A DNA stretch of 64,000 nt from Bdellovibrio sp. NC01 (GTDB lineage: Bacteria; Bdellovibrionota; Bdellovibrionia; Bdellovibrionales; Bdellovibrionaceae), in contig NZ_CP030034.1 of NCBI RefSeq assembly GCF_006874625.1, positions 1,178,001-1,242,000 on the forward strand. Reading direction: 5' to 3'. Within the stretch, counting starts at the first letter, position 1. Each line of letters starts with the position of its first letter. This document shows, in pieces, positions 8,722 through 16,219 of this stretch. The notes beneath the pieces are model-generated. The model had not been told where the DNA came from. It saw only the letters and a program-made list of their open reading frames with translations, and did not search any database. The position numbers and the translations under genes are program-made.

Positions 8722-9309
8722 TTATTTTACGCTCCATTTGTGAGTGATTTTGCCCACAATTTCTGCCTCGACCGTATCGCCGCTTTTGAGGGGGCCCACG
8801 CCGGCTGGAGTGCCCGTCAGAAGCAGGTCTCCTGGCATCACGGGGAAGTGCTGACGCACGAAGTCTATAAGCTTTTCCAGAGTAAAAATCATCTGGTTGG
8901 TGTTGCCTTGCTGCTTCACTTGGCCGTTGACCTTAAAAATGAGCTCTAAGTTCTTTAAATCCTCAAGATCCGCTACAGGAAAAAATGAGGAAAGCGGGCA
9001 GGCTTCTTTGAAACTTTTGGCTAAAGTCCAAGGTGAACCCTTAGCTTTTAGTTCGGCTTGCTTCGTTCTTTCCGTCAAATCTAGGGCGATACAGGCTTCA
9101 TCAATTTGCAGATTTTCATCAAATTGCAGAGCAAGTTCCATCTCGTGATGAATGTCTTTGCCCCATTCCGGCAAATGAATTTCTTTTGCAGCAAGGGTTG
9201 CACAACTTCCTGCTTTTAAAAATACCAATGGAGAGGTTGGAACTTCATTGCCAAGTTCTTTGGCGTGATCAGCGTAATTACGACCGACAGCCCAGATATT
9301 TTGAATCAT
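8722..9309 (-). CDS. Fumarylacetoacetate hydrolase (FAH) family protein
   Basis: 195 residues, the usual length of the short FAH-family enzymes (acylpyruvase/oxaloacetate decarboxylase type). Visible signatures are WAVGRNYADHAKEL at the N-terminus, the metal-binding cluster DIHHEMELAL (His/Glu), and PGDLLLTGTPAGVGPLKSGD near the C-terminus. These enzymes use Mg2+ to split C-C bonds in acylpyruvates or decarboxylate oxaloacetate. Start and upstream stop overlap as ATGA with the SixA-like gene, so the two are co-translated. The exact substrate cannot be read from sequence. Confidence 0.88.
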   Translation of the reverse strand: MIQNIWAVGRNYADHAKELGNEVPTSPLVFLKAGSCATLAAKEIHLPEWGKDIHHEMELALQFDENLQIDEACIALDLTERTKQAELKAKGSPWTLAKSFKEACPLSSFFPVADLEDLKNLELIFKVNGQVKQQGNTNQMIFTLEKLIDFVRQHFPVMPGDLLLTGTPAGVGPLKSGDTVEAEIVGKITHKWSVK

Positions 9310-9797
9310 GTTGGAATCCTTTTTAGCTCGATGAAATTAAAAATTCCGTCAGCAGTGACTTCAAAACCCATATGCTGACATGGAGACCACTGCGAATATT
9401 CGTAAGCAGAATAATCGGTATCACTTGGAATAACGGCCAGGGCTTCAACAACCCAATCGTAATGTGAACACATAAAGATCACGCCATTTTGTGAGGAAGC
9501 TGCGGCCTCCAAACAGTTTTTTACGCGGCGACGGAAATCAACAAGCGTTTCGTCGTGAGTTTGTTCTAGCAACGCCTCTTGTTCTTGGAGTGGAATTTTT
9601 AATTCCTGCGCCAGAGGACGGAAGGTGCTGTGCGTGCGTTTACGAGGAGAAACCCAGAGCTGCGTAGGTGTGGGAAGTTCATTTTTTAGAACTTTGTCCA
9701 GCAGCTTTTGCGCCTGGTTATGGCCTTCTGGGGTCAGATCTGGATCCCCAGAGAAATCGACGGCTTTTTGAGCATGACGAAAGATGTAGATCTTCAT
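9306..9797 (-). CDS. Histidine phosphatase family protein, SixA-like
   Basis: 163 residues. The N-terminal motif is IYIFRHAQKA: the phosphate-accepting His sits in RHA rather than the commoner RHG, as in SixA-type phosphohistidine phosphatases. LWVSPRKRTHST supplies the second Arg, and MCSHYDWV the second catalytic His. The size matches SixA, which removes phosphate from phosphohistidine on signalling or PTS proteins, but small-molecule phosphatases have the same fold. Its stop overlaps the FAH-family start by 4 nt. Confidence 0.82.
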   Translation of the reverse strand: MKIYIFRHAQKAVDFSGDPDLTPEGHNQAQKLLDKVLKNELPTPTQLWVSPRKRTHSTFRPLAQELKIPLQEQEALLEQTHDETLVDFRRRVKNCLEAAASSQNGVIFMCSHYDWVVEALAVIPSDTDYSAYEYSQWSPCQHMGFEVTADGIFNFIELKRIPT

Positions 9798-9870
9798 GTT
9801 TCACTCGTGACAAGTTGAAGTGGCTTTGTTACTTTCGGCTTTTATTTTCCACGAGAATGGGGAGTTTGTC

Positions 9871-10782
9871 ATGGCTAAAGAACAAACGAAAGAAAGAGTT
9901 CATCGCTTCGTTTCAAAAGATCTTACGCTGCGAATTGCAGCGGTTGATGCAACGTCTGTAGTTGCTCACATGCAGGATCTTCAGAAGACAGCTCCTATTC
10001 CAACAGTTGCCGTCGGCCGCAGTATGGTGGGCGCGTTGTTGATGGCGTCAAATCTTAAAGACGGTCAGCAAGTGGGCCTTTTGTTTAAAGGCAGTGGTCC
10101 TTTGCAAAGCGTATATGCGGAAGCAGGTTACAATGGTCAAGTGCGTGGTTACACGCCAAATCCTACTTATCAACCTGCGAACTATGACAAAGGCTTGAGC
10201 TTGAAAGATGCGATGGGTATCGGTCTTTTGACAGTAGCTCGTCATCAACCTTTCCAAAAACAACCTTTCCACGGAACGGTTGAAATGGTGAGTGGTGAAG
10301 TGGGTGACGATATCGCTCACTACTTGAACCAATCGCACCAAATTCGCTCGGTGGTTTCATTGGGTGTTTATCTTGATACCAATGGTAAAGTGGCGAAAGC
10401 GGGTGGCGTGATCATCGAAGTTATGCCTGGTGTTGATGAAGCGGTTGTAGATCGCATTCAGCAAAACTATGAAAAGAATCGTCCGAATATTTCAAAAATG
10501 TTGATGGATGGCGCGCAACCTGTAGATCTTGTGAAACCCTTCATGGAAGGTATTGAGTTCGAAGAGCTTGAGCATGATCAATCGCTTGAATACTTCTGCC
10601 CATGCACGAAAGATCGTGTTGTGCGCGCGCTCGAAACTTTGGGTGAAGCGGAACTGCAAGATATGATCGATAAAAAAGAAGAAGTGCACGTGACTTGCCA
10701 AGTTTGTGGTAAGCCGTACAACGTGACGATTCCTGAAGTCGAAGCAATCAAGAAGCACCTTCACAAAGAATCAATGCACTAG
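9871..10782 (+). CDS. hslO: Hsp33 redox-regulated chaperone
   Basis: About 303 residues from the ATG at 9871. An upstream in-frame start at 9820 would add 17 hydrophobic residues not seen in the family. A GGGGAG site precedes 9871. The C-terminal redox switch is intact: CPC (in EYFCPCTKDRV) and CQVC (in VTCQVCGKPYNV), the four zinc-binding Cys that form disulfides on oxidative unfolding and activate holdase activity. The N-terminal part shows the family's folding domain. It is divergent from the SixA-like gene, with the promoter region at 9798-9870. Confidence 0.95.
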   Translation: MAKEQTKERVHRFVSKDLTLRIAAVDATSVVAHMQDLQKTAPIPTVAVGRSMVGALLMASNLKDGQQVGLLFKGSGPLQSVYAEAGYNGQVRGYTPNPTYQPANYDKGLSLKDAMGIGLLTVARHQPFQKQPFHGTVEMVSGEVGDDIAHYLNQSHQIRSVVSLGVYLDTNGKVAKAGGVIIEVMPGVDEAVVDRIQQNYEKNRPNISKMLMDGAQPVDLVKPFMEGIEFEELEHDQSLEYFCPCTKDRVVRALETLGEAELQDMIDKKEEVHVTCQVCGKPYNVTIPEVEAIKKHLHKESMH

Positions 10783-10795
10783 TTCTGTTTTTTAC

Positions 10796-10818
10796 CGACG
10801 TCTCATTCTGAGACGTCG
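10796..10818 (+). terminator. Hairpin after hslO, possible terminator
   Basis: A perfect 10-bp stem CGACGTCTCA/TGAGACGTCG with a 3-nt loop, 13 bp past the hslO stop. It lacks a T run, so it may be an mRNA 3' end stabiliser or a weak terminator. Confidence 0.4.
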
Positions 10819-10910
10819 AGCCCTTCATGGCATTTGTCTAAACGCTTTACGCTCTAAACAACTAGGTTCTTGCCCAGCCCTGGAGTGGAACTTGCTCTGT
10901 AAAGTGGTAG

Positions 10911-12128
10911 ATGAAACCACTTTTCGTAAACCTATTAAAACGCAGCAGTTGGCCTTGGTTGGCAGTCTTTACGGCTGTCTTGGTGGCTATTGCGGGTTTG
11001 AGTTTTAGTTATGAGGTTTACCGCGCACGCAATTCCGTGACTCAGTACTTTTCGATCTGGGAAGAGGACATTGCGCAATCTTTGCTTGTTAAAAAAGACA
11101 ATTCCTTACTGCAAAAAATCTTAGGTCAACTTCGTGATGTCGACAGTGCAGTTGCCACTGTGCAAGTGAACCCGACGGAAGCGACAAAAAATCTTTGTGT
11201 CTTTAATAACGAAGTACCAATTACGTTATTTTCGCTACCTGCGGGTCGCGTGAATGTTTGTTACAGCTCGGCGGATTTGGCGTGGAAGTCTTTCACGTCG
11301 CCGATTTTTATGTTGGGTTTATTCTTAGGATTATTGTTCCTCTTCTTCGGTTCACGTCGCGAGCTTTTAAACAAATTAAAAGCGCAAGAACTGCAAGCAG
11401 AGTTATCTCTGAATAAAGAAATTTCGACAATGTCTCGTCAGGTCGCGCACGACATTCGTGGACCATTGATGGCGTTAACGACTTTAAGCAAATTGTCCCA
11501 CGAGATGAGCGAAGATAAGAAAGAACTTTTAGGTCTGGCGGTATCGCGTATCAACGGGATTGCTGAAGATCTTCTTTCTAAGGGTAAAGAGCGTTTGAAG
11601 GATCGTAATTCAGATGTAGCAGAGGCGAGTACTGAATTCGCGGTGACTGCTTCTTTGGCGGCTCAATCTGACCTTATTTCAATCAGTGAAAAAATTCTTA
11701 AAGAATATCGTTTTTCTCACGCGAATATCGAATTCGTGTGGCACCAACATGTGAAGGCGTCCCAAGTCATGGTGTCTTTGCCAGAAGTGAAAGTGCAAAG
11801 AATCTTAGCGAATATTTTGAATAATTCGATCGAAGCAGCCCCAGAAAAAGAGGCGCAAATCAGTTTATCATTGTTAGAACGTGATGACTGTTGGTTGCTG
11901 CAAATTATGGATAACGGCTGCGGAATTCCGGAAGACGTTTTACCAAAATTAATGTCGGAAGGTATGAGCTTTGGAAAAGAAAATGGCAATGGCTTAGGTT
12001 TGTTTGATGCTAGAAAAGCGCTGCAAGCTATCGGTGGCGATTTGCAATTGCGCTCGAGAGTGGCAGTAGGAACGCAAGTTCTTTTGATTTTTCCTAAGAA
12101 CGCGCAATCCGTAAAACGCAGCTCTTAA
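10911..12128 (+). CDS. Membrane sensor histidine kinase
   Basis: 405 residues. TM1 (about 15-33) and TM2 (about 128-146) flank a ~90-residue periplasmic sensor with two Cys (NLCVF and NVCYS). A short linker leads to the dimerisation domain with the phospho-acceptor His near 179 (RQVAHDIRGPLMAL). The ATPase domain has the N box (ILNNSIEAAPE), G1 (DNGCGIPE) and G2 (GNGLGLFDARKAL). No response regulator is encoded nearby, so it is an orphan kinase. Signal and partner are unknown. Confidence 0.9.
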   Translation: MKPLFVNLLKRSSWPWLAVFTAVLVAIAGLSFSYEVYRARNSVTQYFSIWEEDIAQSLLVKKDNSLLQKILGQLRDVDSAVATVQVNPTEATKNLCVFNNEVPITLFSLPAGRVNVCYSSADLAWKSFTSPIFMLGLFLGLLFLFFGSRRELLNKLKAQELQAELSLNKEISTMSRQVAHDIRGPLMALTTLSKLSHEMSEDKKELLGLAVSRINGIAEDLLSKGKERLKDRNSDVAEASTEFAVTASLAAQSDLISISEKILKEYRFSHANIEFVWHQHVKASQVMVSLPEVKVQRILANILNNSIEAAPEKEAQISLSLLERDDCWLLQIMDNGCGIPEDVLPKLMSEGMSFGKENGNGLGLFDARKALQAIGGDLQLRSRVAVGTQVLLIFPKNAQSVKRSS

Positions 12129-12200
12129 ATAAATCCAAAATACCGTTATTCCCTTCGTAGAGATAATTCAGTAGTTTAAACACGGTCGAAGAGTTGATAA

Positions 12201-13112
12201 TTAGTCGTCAAGTTTAATCCCTAGGACACTTTCGATCGTCTTGTCGTAAATATCTTTTTTGCGTTTTGGCGCAGTGGGAATTTCTTTCTTACGAACAACA
12301 GCGACAGAAGCCGGGAAAGCGACAAAGAGATCGCTGTCTTGCTTCCCTTGCTTTACTTCAAATACAAATTCTGTCTCTTTACAAAGTGCTTTCATTGTTA
12401 CTGGTGCAAGTAGTGGTGTTGGAGTTGTTAACTGAATCTCAGAAATGTTCATTGTTGTGATCTTAGTTTTTAAAGCTCTTTCATTAGGATTTTCGATGTT
12501 TTCGATCGCGCAGGGTAAGGTAATTGTCAGAGGTATTTTTTCTTTAATAGATAATGAACTCGAAAAAGACTGTGGGTCACTCGATGTTTTTTCAAATTTC
12601 ATTTGTTTAACAAGGAGTCCCCAAGGATTTTCAAGAGTCCTTTCAGTAGACGCTAGTTCAAGAGATAGAAATGAATTCAACTGATTCTTGACGCCATTCT
12701 CTTCCATCGTTTCAGTATGAATTTGTGCCGTGAATTTGTCTTTGCCGTTAGAGCTTAAAGTTAAGAGCTCTCCTTTTTGCACGATATTCTTTTGTTGAAT
12801 CTTTTCACGCAGGCGCCGAACTTCTTCAATGCGTTGATTGCGCAGATCCGGCGCCATCAAGAAGCTTAATGAAGTTTGTGTTTGCCAGAAGTTATTTGAA
12901 TCAAAGTTAAAAAAGCGCTCAAGATATTGACGAAGGAAAGTGATTTTTTCCAGCTCGCTTAACTGTAGATTTTCTTGATTCAAGGCTGACGGTGCGGCGG
13001 TGGTGACAGCGACCACACGAGGATTGTTTTTCAACTGCAAGTACATGAAGGTAGCACCGATTGCCCAGGCAATTGCAAAGATCAATGCAGTCGTTAGCAC
13101 CTTAATTTTCAT
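12201..13112 (-). CDS. Membrane-anchored protein, TraE/VirB8-like layout
   Basis: About 303 residues from the ATG at 13112. A TTG at 13130 is also open but overlaps the upstream gene. One N-terminal TM (about 5-25) is followed by a periplasmic domain with FLRQYLERFFNF..., SFLMAPDLRNQRIEEV and ENPWGLLVKQMKFE. The TM plus NTF2-like pattern and the NPWG segment recall TraE/VirB8 components of conjugation-type secretion. The C-terminal part (about 195-300) is beta-rich with two Cys (LPCAI, ALCKE). No other type IV secretion genes are near, so the role is uncertain. It follows the lipoprotein gene after one base (TAA-c-ATG). Confidence 0.7.
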   Translation of the reverse strand: MKIKVLTTALIFAIAWAIGATFMYLQLKNNPRVVAVTTAAPSALNQENLQLSELEKITFLRQYLERFFNFDSNNFWQTQTSLSFLMAPDLRNQRIEEVRRLREKIQQKNIVQKGELLTLSSNGKDKFTAQIHTETMEENGVKNQLNSFLSLELASTERTLENPWGLLVKQMKFEKTSSDPQSFSSSLSIKEKIPLTITLPCAIENIENPNERALKTKITTMNISEIQLTTPTPLLAPVTMKALCKETEFVFEVKQGKQDSDLFVAFPASVAVVRKKEIPTAPKRKKDIYDKTIESVLGIKLDD

Positions 13113-13113
13113 G

Positions 13114-13578
13114 TTAACGCCCTTTTTCAATTGGTAGGGTTTCGATCAACATATCTTGGTGATATCGTCTTGTTGGTCCATCTTCGACCCATCTGTCAAT
13201 CTGGTACATTTTGATATTCGCTTTTCCGGATTGAAAATAACGACGGTCTGCGGGGCCGGTTTTAGATTTTAATAATATCGGAGCAGGCCCATTCTGAAAA
13301 TAATCCAACTGTGCTTTCATCTTTTCATTTTCAAGCTTCATCACATCAATGTCTTTTTCATCATTCCAATAATAATTCGCAGCGACGGCGGTGACCACAC
13401 CGATGATACCGCCCCAATACATTGCATGCAGTTCAGGACGCTCATCGGATGGAGCCGTGGCTGCACCGATAACGCCACCAACACCGACACCAATTGCGGT
13501 TGCGGCAAGACGACTTTTTTGATTGGTTGCACAGGAAGCTAGAAAAATTGAAAGCACTAACAAAGCTGAGATTTTCAT
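13114..13578 (-). CDS. Lipoprotein with glycine-zipper segment
   Basis: About 154 residues from the ATG at 13578. The signal peptide ends in a lipobox (FLASC-AT). Next comes a Gly/Ala-rich zipper (AATAIGVGVGGVIGAAT), a second hydrophobic stretch (YWGGIIGVVTAVAANYY) and a charged C-terminal domain. The pattern suits an outer-membrane lipoprotein that inserts into or packs against membrane. It runs directly into the TraE/VirB8-like gene, so the two products probably form one envelope complex. No family name is assigned. An upstream TTG at 13614 is open but would block lipoprotein processing. Confidence 0.75.
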   Translation of the reverse strand: MKISALLVLSIFLASCATNQKSRLAATAIGVGVGGVIGAATAPSDERPELHAMYWGGIIGVVTAVAANYYWNDEKDIDVMKLENEKMKAQLDYFQNGPAPILLKSKTGPADRRYFQSGKANIKMYQIDRWVEDGPTRRYHQDMLIETLPIEKGR

Positions 13579-13627
13579 ATAGACAATGTTAGGTTTAATT
13601 AAAAGATGAAGCAAGAAACAGAAAGAA

Positions 13628-13655
13628 AAAAGGGTCCAGTTACCCGGACCCTTTT
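13628..13655 (-). terminator. Rho-independent terminator
   Basis: A 10-bp stem AAAAGGGTCC/GGACCCTTTT, followed on the minus strand by TT. It lies 10 bp past the isocitrate dehydrogenase stop and separates that gene from the lipoprotein gene downstream. Confidence 0.85.
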
Positions 13656-13664
13656 CGTAAGGAA

Positions 13665-14663
13665 TTAACCTAGATGTTGGATGATCGCATCCGCGAAGGA
13701 TTGAGTCGTTCCTTTACCGCCAAGGTCTCCTGTGCGGCAGTTGATGTCTGACAAGGCCTTGATCAAAGCCGTCATGATTTGATCAGCTTTTTGATTTTCG
13801 CCCACGTGTTGAAGCAACATCACAGCTGATTGTAACAACGCTGTTGGATTTGCTTTATTTTGACCTGCGATATCTGGTGCTGAACCGTGAACTGCTTCAA
13901 AGATCGCAGCGTTTTCGCCGATGTTTGCACCTGGTACCACGCCCAAGCCGCCAACAAGACCTGCGCAAAGGTCACTTAAAATATCGCCGTACAAATTTTC
14001 AGTCACGATAACGTCGAATTGTTGAGGTTTAGTTACAAGCTGCATGCACGCGTTGTCCACGATCACATCACGAGTGATGATGCCTGGATATTTTGCGCCA
14101 ACTTCTTGAGAAACTTTTAAGAACAAACCATCAGACATTTTCATGATGTTTGCTTTGTGAACGATGGCCACTTGCTTACGACCTGTTTTTTGAGCGAGGT
14201 CGAAAGCATAACGAGCGATGCGCTCTGAACCTTTGCGAGTAATGCGTTTGATACTCTCGGCAGTGTTATCATCAACCATGCGTTCGATACCTGCGTACAA
14301 GTCTTCTGTATTTTCGCGCACGATCGTCAAGTTAACGTCTTTGCATACACACTCGACACCAGGAAGTGAACGCACTGGGCGCACGTTGGCGTAAAGATCG
14401 AATTTTTGTCTCATAGTAACGTTGATGGATTTGTGACCACCACCGATTGGAGTCGTCGTGGGACCTTTGATCGCAAGACGTGTGCGTTGAATAGATTCAA
14501 CCGTGTTATCAGGAAGAAGAGAGCCCACTTTTGCTAGTGCAACTTCACCAGCTTGGAATTCTTCGTAATCAAATGGAGCATGGACGTGTTTAAGAATGCG
14601 GACTACTTGAGACATAATCTCAGGACCGATTCCATCTCCAGGAATGACAGTCAATTTCATCAT
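13665..14663 (-). CDS. NAD-dependent isocitrate dehydrogenase
   Basis: 332 residues, the length of NAD-type IDH rather than the ~415-residue NADP-type Icd. Signatures: IPGDGIGPEI at the N-terminus, KGPTTTPIGGGHKSINVTMR (substrate-binding Ser/Asn), YANVRPVRSLPG, and ENTEDLYAG. The dinucleotide and metal site is NLYGDILSDL, with EAVHGSAPDIAG in the cofactor loop. It converts isocitrate to 2-oxoglutarate in the TCA cycle. Homoisocitrate or isopropylmalate dehydrogenase is less likely given the NVTMRQ and NTEDLYAG segments. A strong hairpin (14710-14738) lies 46 bp upstream of its start. Confidence 0.88.
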   Translation of the reverse strand: MMKLTVIPGDGIGPEIMSQVVRILKHVHAPFDYEEFQAGEVALAKVGSLLPDNTVESIQRTRLAIKGPTTTPIGGGHKSINVTMRQKFDLYANVRPVRSLPGVECVCKDVNLTIVRENTEDLYAGIERMVDDNTAESIKRITRKGSERIARYAFDLAQKTGRKQVAIVHKANIMKMSDGLFLKVSQEVGAKYPGIITRDVIVDNACMQLVTKPQQFDVIVTENLYGDILSDLCAGLVGGLGVVPGANIGENAAIFEAVHGSAPDIAGQNKANPTALLQSAVMLLQHVGENQKADQIMTALIKALSDINCRTGDLGGKGTTQSFADAIIQHLG

Positions 14664-14737
14664 TTTGTACCTCTGTGTTGTAAGAATCCATTATCACATG
14701 CGCAGGCGAGGTGGTTAGAGCTTTTTCTGCTCTCCAC
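14664..14737. promoter_or_regulatory. Divergent leader with hairpin and possible promoter
   Basis: On the minus strand this is the isocitrate dehydrogenase leader. It holds a hairpin, GGTGG-AGAGC-loop-GCTCT-AA-CCACC (14710-14738). On the plus strand a weak sigma70-like pair can be read, TTGTAC (about 14665-14670) and CATTAT (about 14689-14694), which would start transcription near 14702, just before the structured region that follows. No direct proof is available. Confidence 0.3.
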
Positions 14738-14914
14738 CTGCTAAGACGGGATGTGGGGCGGGGTAGTTGGGCCTCCTGAGCACTACGAATGTAGTTTGGG
14801 CCCGGTGGTCTCAAAGTGAGACATGCTACCTATACAAAGCAATCGCCGGACCAACTAAAACAGAGCCCTTTTGCACCACACTTTGCGGCGAAGGGGTGTT
14901 CGAATCTTAGACAG
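14738..14914 (+). ncRNA. Structured RNA candidate, 6S-like
   Basis: A gene-free region between two divergent genes folds into nested stems about 177 nt across. The outer pair is CTG-CTAAGA (14738-14746) with TCTTAGACAG (14905-14914). Inside it, TGTGG-GGC (14752-14759) pairs with GCC (14865-14867) and CCACA (14876-14880), then TAGTTGG (14764-14770) with CCAACTA (14851-14857). The centre has a hairpin ACTAC-GAAT-GTAGT and a terminal hairpin GTCTCA-AAG-TGAGAC. Length, long broken stem, central bubble and terminal hairpin match 6S RNA. CCTGAGC, a GAATGTRG hairpin and GTGAG-CATGCT-like strings recall E. coli ssrS as I remember it. The strand is inferred. The fold may also be another RNA or a leader. 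Confidence 0.42.
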
Positions 14915-15118
14915 CACAAAGGTAAGTGAAAACAGGCAGTTAGAGGGAAACTTGGGGCCTGTCTGCGAACTGAACAGCTTTTCAGGGCAAAAGCGCATTT
15001 TAAAGGCATCTGCAGGGCTTCCAGAATTTTTAAATAATTCCGGCAGCTTATGAGACGACCGTGGATGCCATCAGGTGGTCCTTCTTTTGTAATGTCATTC
15101 CCATAGGAGGACACTCTC
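14915..15118. other. Upstream region of the matrixin-like gene
   Basis: No coding sequence recognised. It holds ACAGGC/GCCTGT (about 14932-14961) and GCTTTT-CAGGGC-AAAAGC (14977-14994) hairpins; the latter is followed by GCATTTTA and might end the RNA upstream. An AGGAGG ribosome site (15105-15110) stands 8 nt before the next ATG. Confidence 0.45.
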
Positions 15119-15727
15119 ATGTGGAAGTGGCTTGGAGCAGCTTTGCTCCTAACAACAGCTTTATTTGTTCAAGCCTGTGCGCCTAAAGCGCAAGAAGACT
15201 GCGGCTTCGTACAGAACTCCTATGGAGAGCGTGTGTCTTGGAAAGACCAATCTCCGGTTACAATGTACATTCATGAATCTGTTCCAAACGAATACATCCC
15301 CGCAATCGTGTCTGCTGCGGAAACGTGGGAGCGCAATGCCGGTCGCAAACTCTTTAATATCGTAACCACGAAGGTGGGTGGAGATTTAGCTCCACATAAA
15401 GATGGTCGTAACATCATCTATTTCATGAGTACGTGGGAAGCCAATCGTTCTACAGAGCAAGCGCGCACGAACCTTTACTGGGTCGGCGATCAAATCTCTG
15501 AAGGCGACATTCGTGTGAATGCTAAGGATTTTGATTTCTACTGGAACAGCAATCGTTCCTCTTTAAAAGTGAATATCGAAGCTTTGATCTTGCACGAGCT
15601 TGGACATGTTTTGGGTCTCAAACATAGAGACTCTGGCGGATCGGTCATGGCTACGTATTTGCCTTCTGGCGCGGATCGCGTGGCGTTGGCTTCGACGGAT
15701 GTAAGCGATCTGAAGTGCGAGTACTAG
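15119..15727 (+). CDS. Matrixin-type zinc metalloprotease lipoprotein
   Basis: 202 residues. The signal peptide has a lipobox-like LFVQAC (Cys near 20), so the protein is probably a lipoprotein. The catalytic zinc motif is complete: HELGHVLGLKH (His-Glu-x-x-His-x-x-Gly-x-x-His), followed by SVMATYLP with the Met of the Met-turn, as in matrixins (M10A) and other metzincins. There is no long prodomain or cysteine switch. A perfect AGGAGG stands 8 nt before the ATG, suggesting strong translation. A small exported protease of this kind could process envelope or prey proteins, which is inference. Confidence 0.88.
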   Translation: MWKWLGAALLLTTALFVQACAPKAQEDCGFVQNSYGERVSWKDQSPVTMYIHESVPNEYIPAIVSAAETWERNAGRKLFNIVTTKVGGDLAPHKDGRNIIYFMSTWEANRSTEQARTNLYWVGDQISEGDIRVNAKDFDFYWNSNRSSLKVNIEALILHELGHVLGLKHRDSGGSVMATYLPSGADRVALASTDVSDLKCEY

Positions 15728-15766
15728 CTGCTTGCTTGCACTCCGACTTCGTCGGAGTAGGGCAGC
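15727..15766 (+). terminator. Hairpin after the metalloprotease gene
   Basis: Nested stems: GCTGC/GCAGC outside, ACTCCGAC/GTCGGAGT with a TTC loop inside (15740-15758). It begins at the last base of the stop codon. No T run follows, so it may be a weak or Rho-assisted terminator. A related TACTCCG/CGGAGTA hairpin occurs at 47261-47281. Confidence 0.4.
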
Positions 15767-15862
15767 ATGTAAAAACTCTATGTAAGTTTATTTAAGTTGT
15801 GGGAACAAAAGATTTCTCAATAGACTTTTAAGTCTGCGCCACCAGCGGCGAAGGAGATACAG

Positions 15863-16114
15863 ATGAGAGTGATCAATATGAACAAGACAGCGACGACAGA
15901 AGAAACTGCAACTTCAGTTGACGCTTATTTGGGTGCTCTTTCATCTGAAACATTGGAGCCAATGACTCACAAGAGCTATCATGAGATGGCAGATGTTCCA
16001 GTTGTTGAAGCGGATGCTCTTGCGCAACTTCATACAAATCTTTCTCTTCTTCAAGATCTTCAAGGACGTCTCGCATTTGTGATGCGTGAAGTTCGTTATC
16101 AATTGAAAGCATAA
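15863..16114 (+). CDS. Small protein of unknown function
   Basis: 83 residues. An AAGGAG ribosome site is well placed before the ATG at 15863, though ATG at residue 6 (MNKTA) is also possible. The sequence is acidic and Thr/Glu-rich in the first half and forms an amphipathic helix in the second (about 50-82, LAQLHTNLSLLQDLQGRLAF). No signal peptide and no family recognised. It lies ahead of a small LuxR-type HTH gene on the same strand, 105 bp apart. Confidence 0.65.
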   Translation: MRVINMNKTATTEETATSVDAYLGALSSETLEPMTHKSYHEMADVPVVEADALAQLHTNLSLLQDLQGRLAFVMREVRYQLKA

Positions 16115-16219
16115 TTCGAATTTTATTTTGCTAGACCCAAGACAAATGTTAGATGACACACAAGTAATTTTCGCATTTCATTGACTAAAACATGTTGGAT
16201 GTTCTGGAACGGGGAGTAA

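Noticed and set aside
10796-10818. CRISPR or operator from the perfect palindrome after hslO
   Set aside because: Single palindrome with no repeat-spacer pattern; more likely a 3' hairpin.
14620-14814. Small minus-strand frame upstream of idh
   Set aside because: It overlaps the idh start and the structured RNA region, with no ribosome site and no coding bias.
14738-15100. RNase P or tmRNA in the gene-free region
   Set aside because: GAGGGAAACTTGGGG was compared with the RNase P GAGGAAAGTCCGGG element but the second conserved elements were not found. No tRNA-like end or tag frame for tmRNA was seen.
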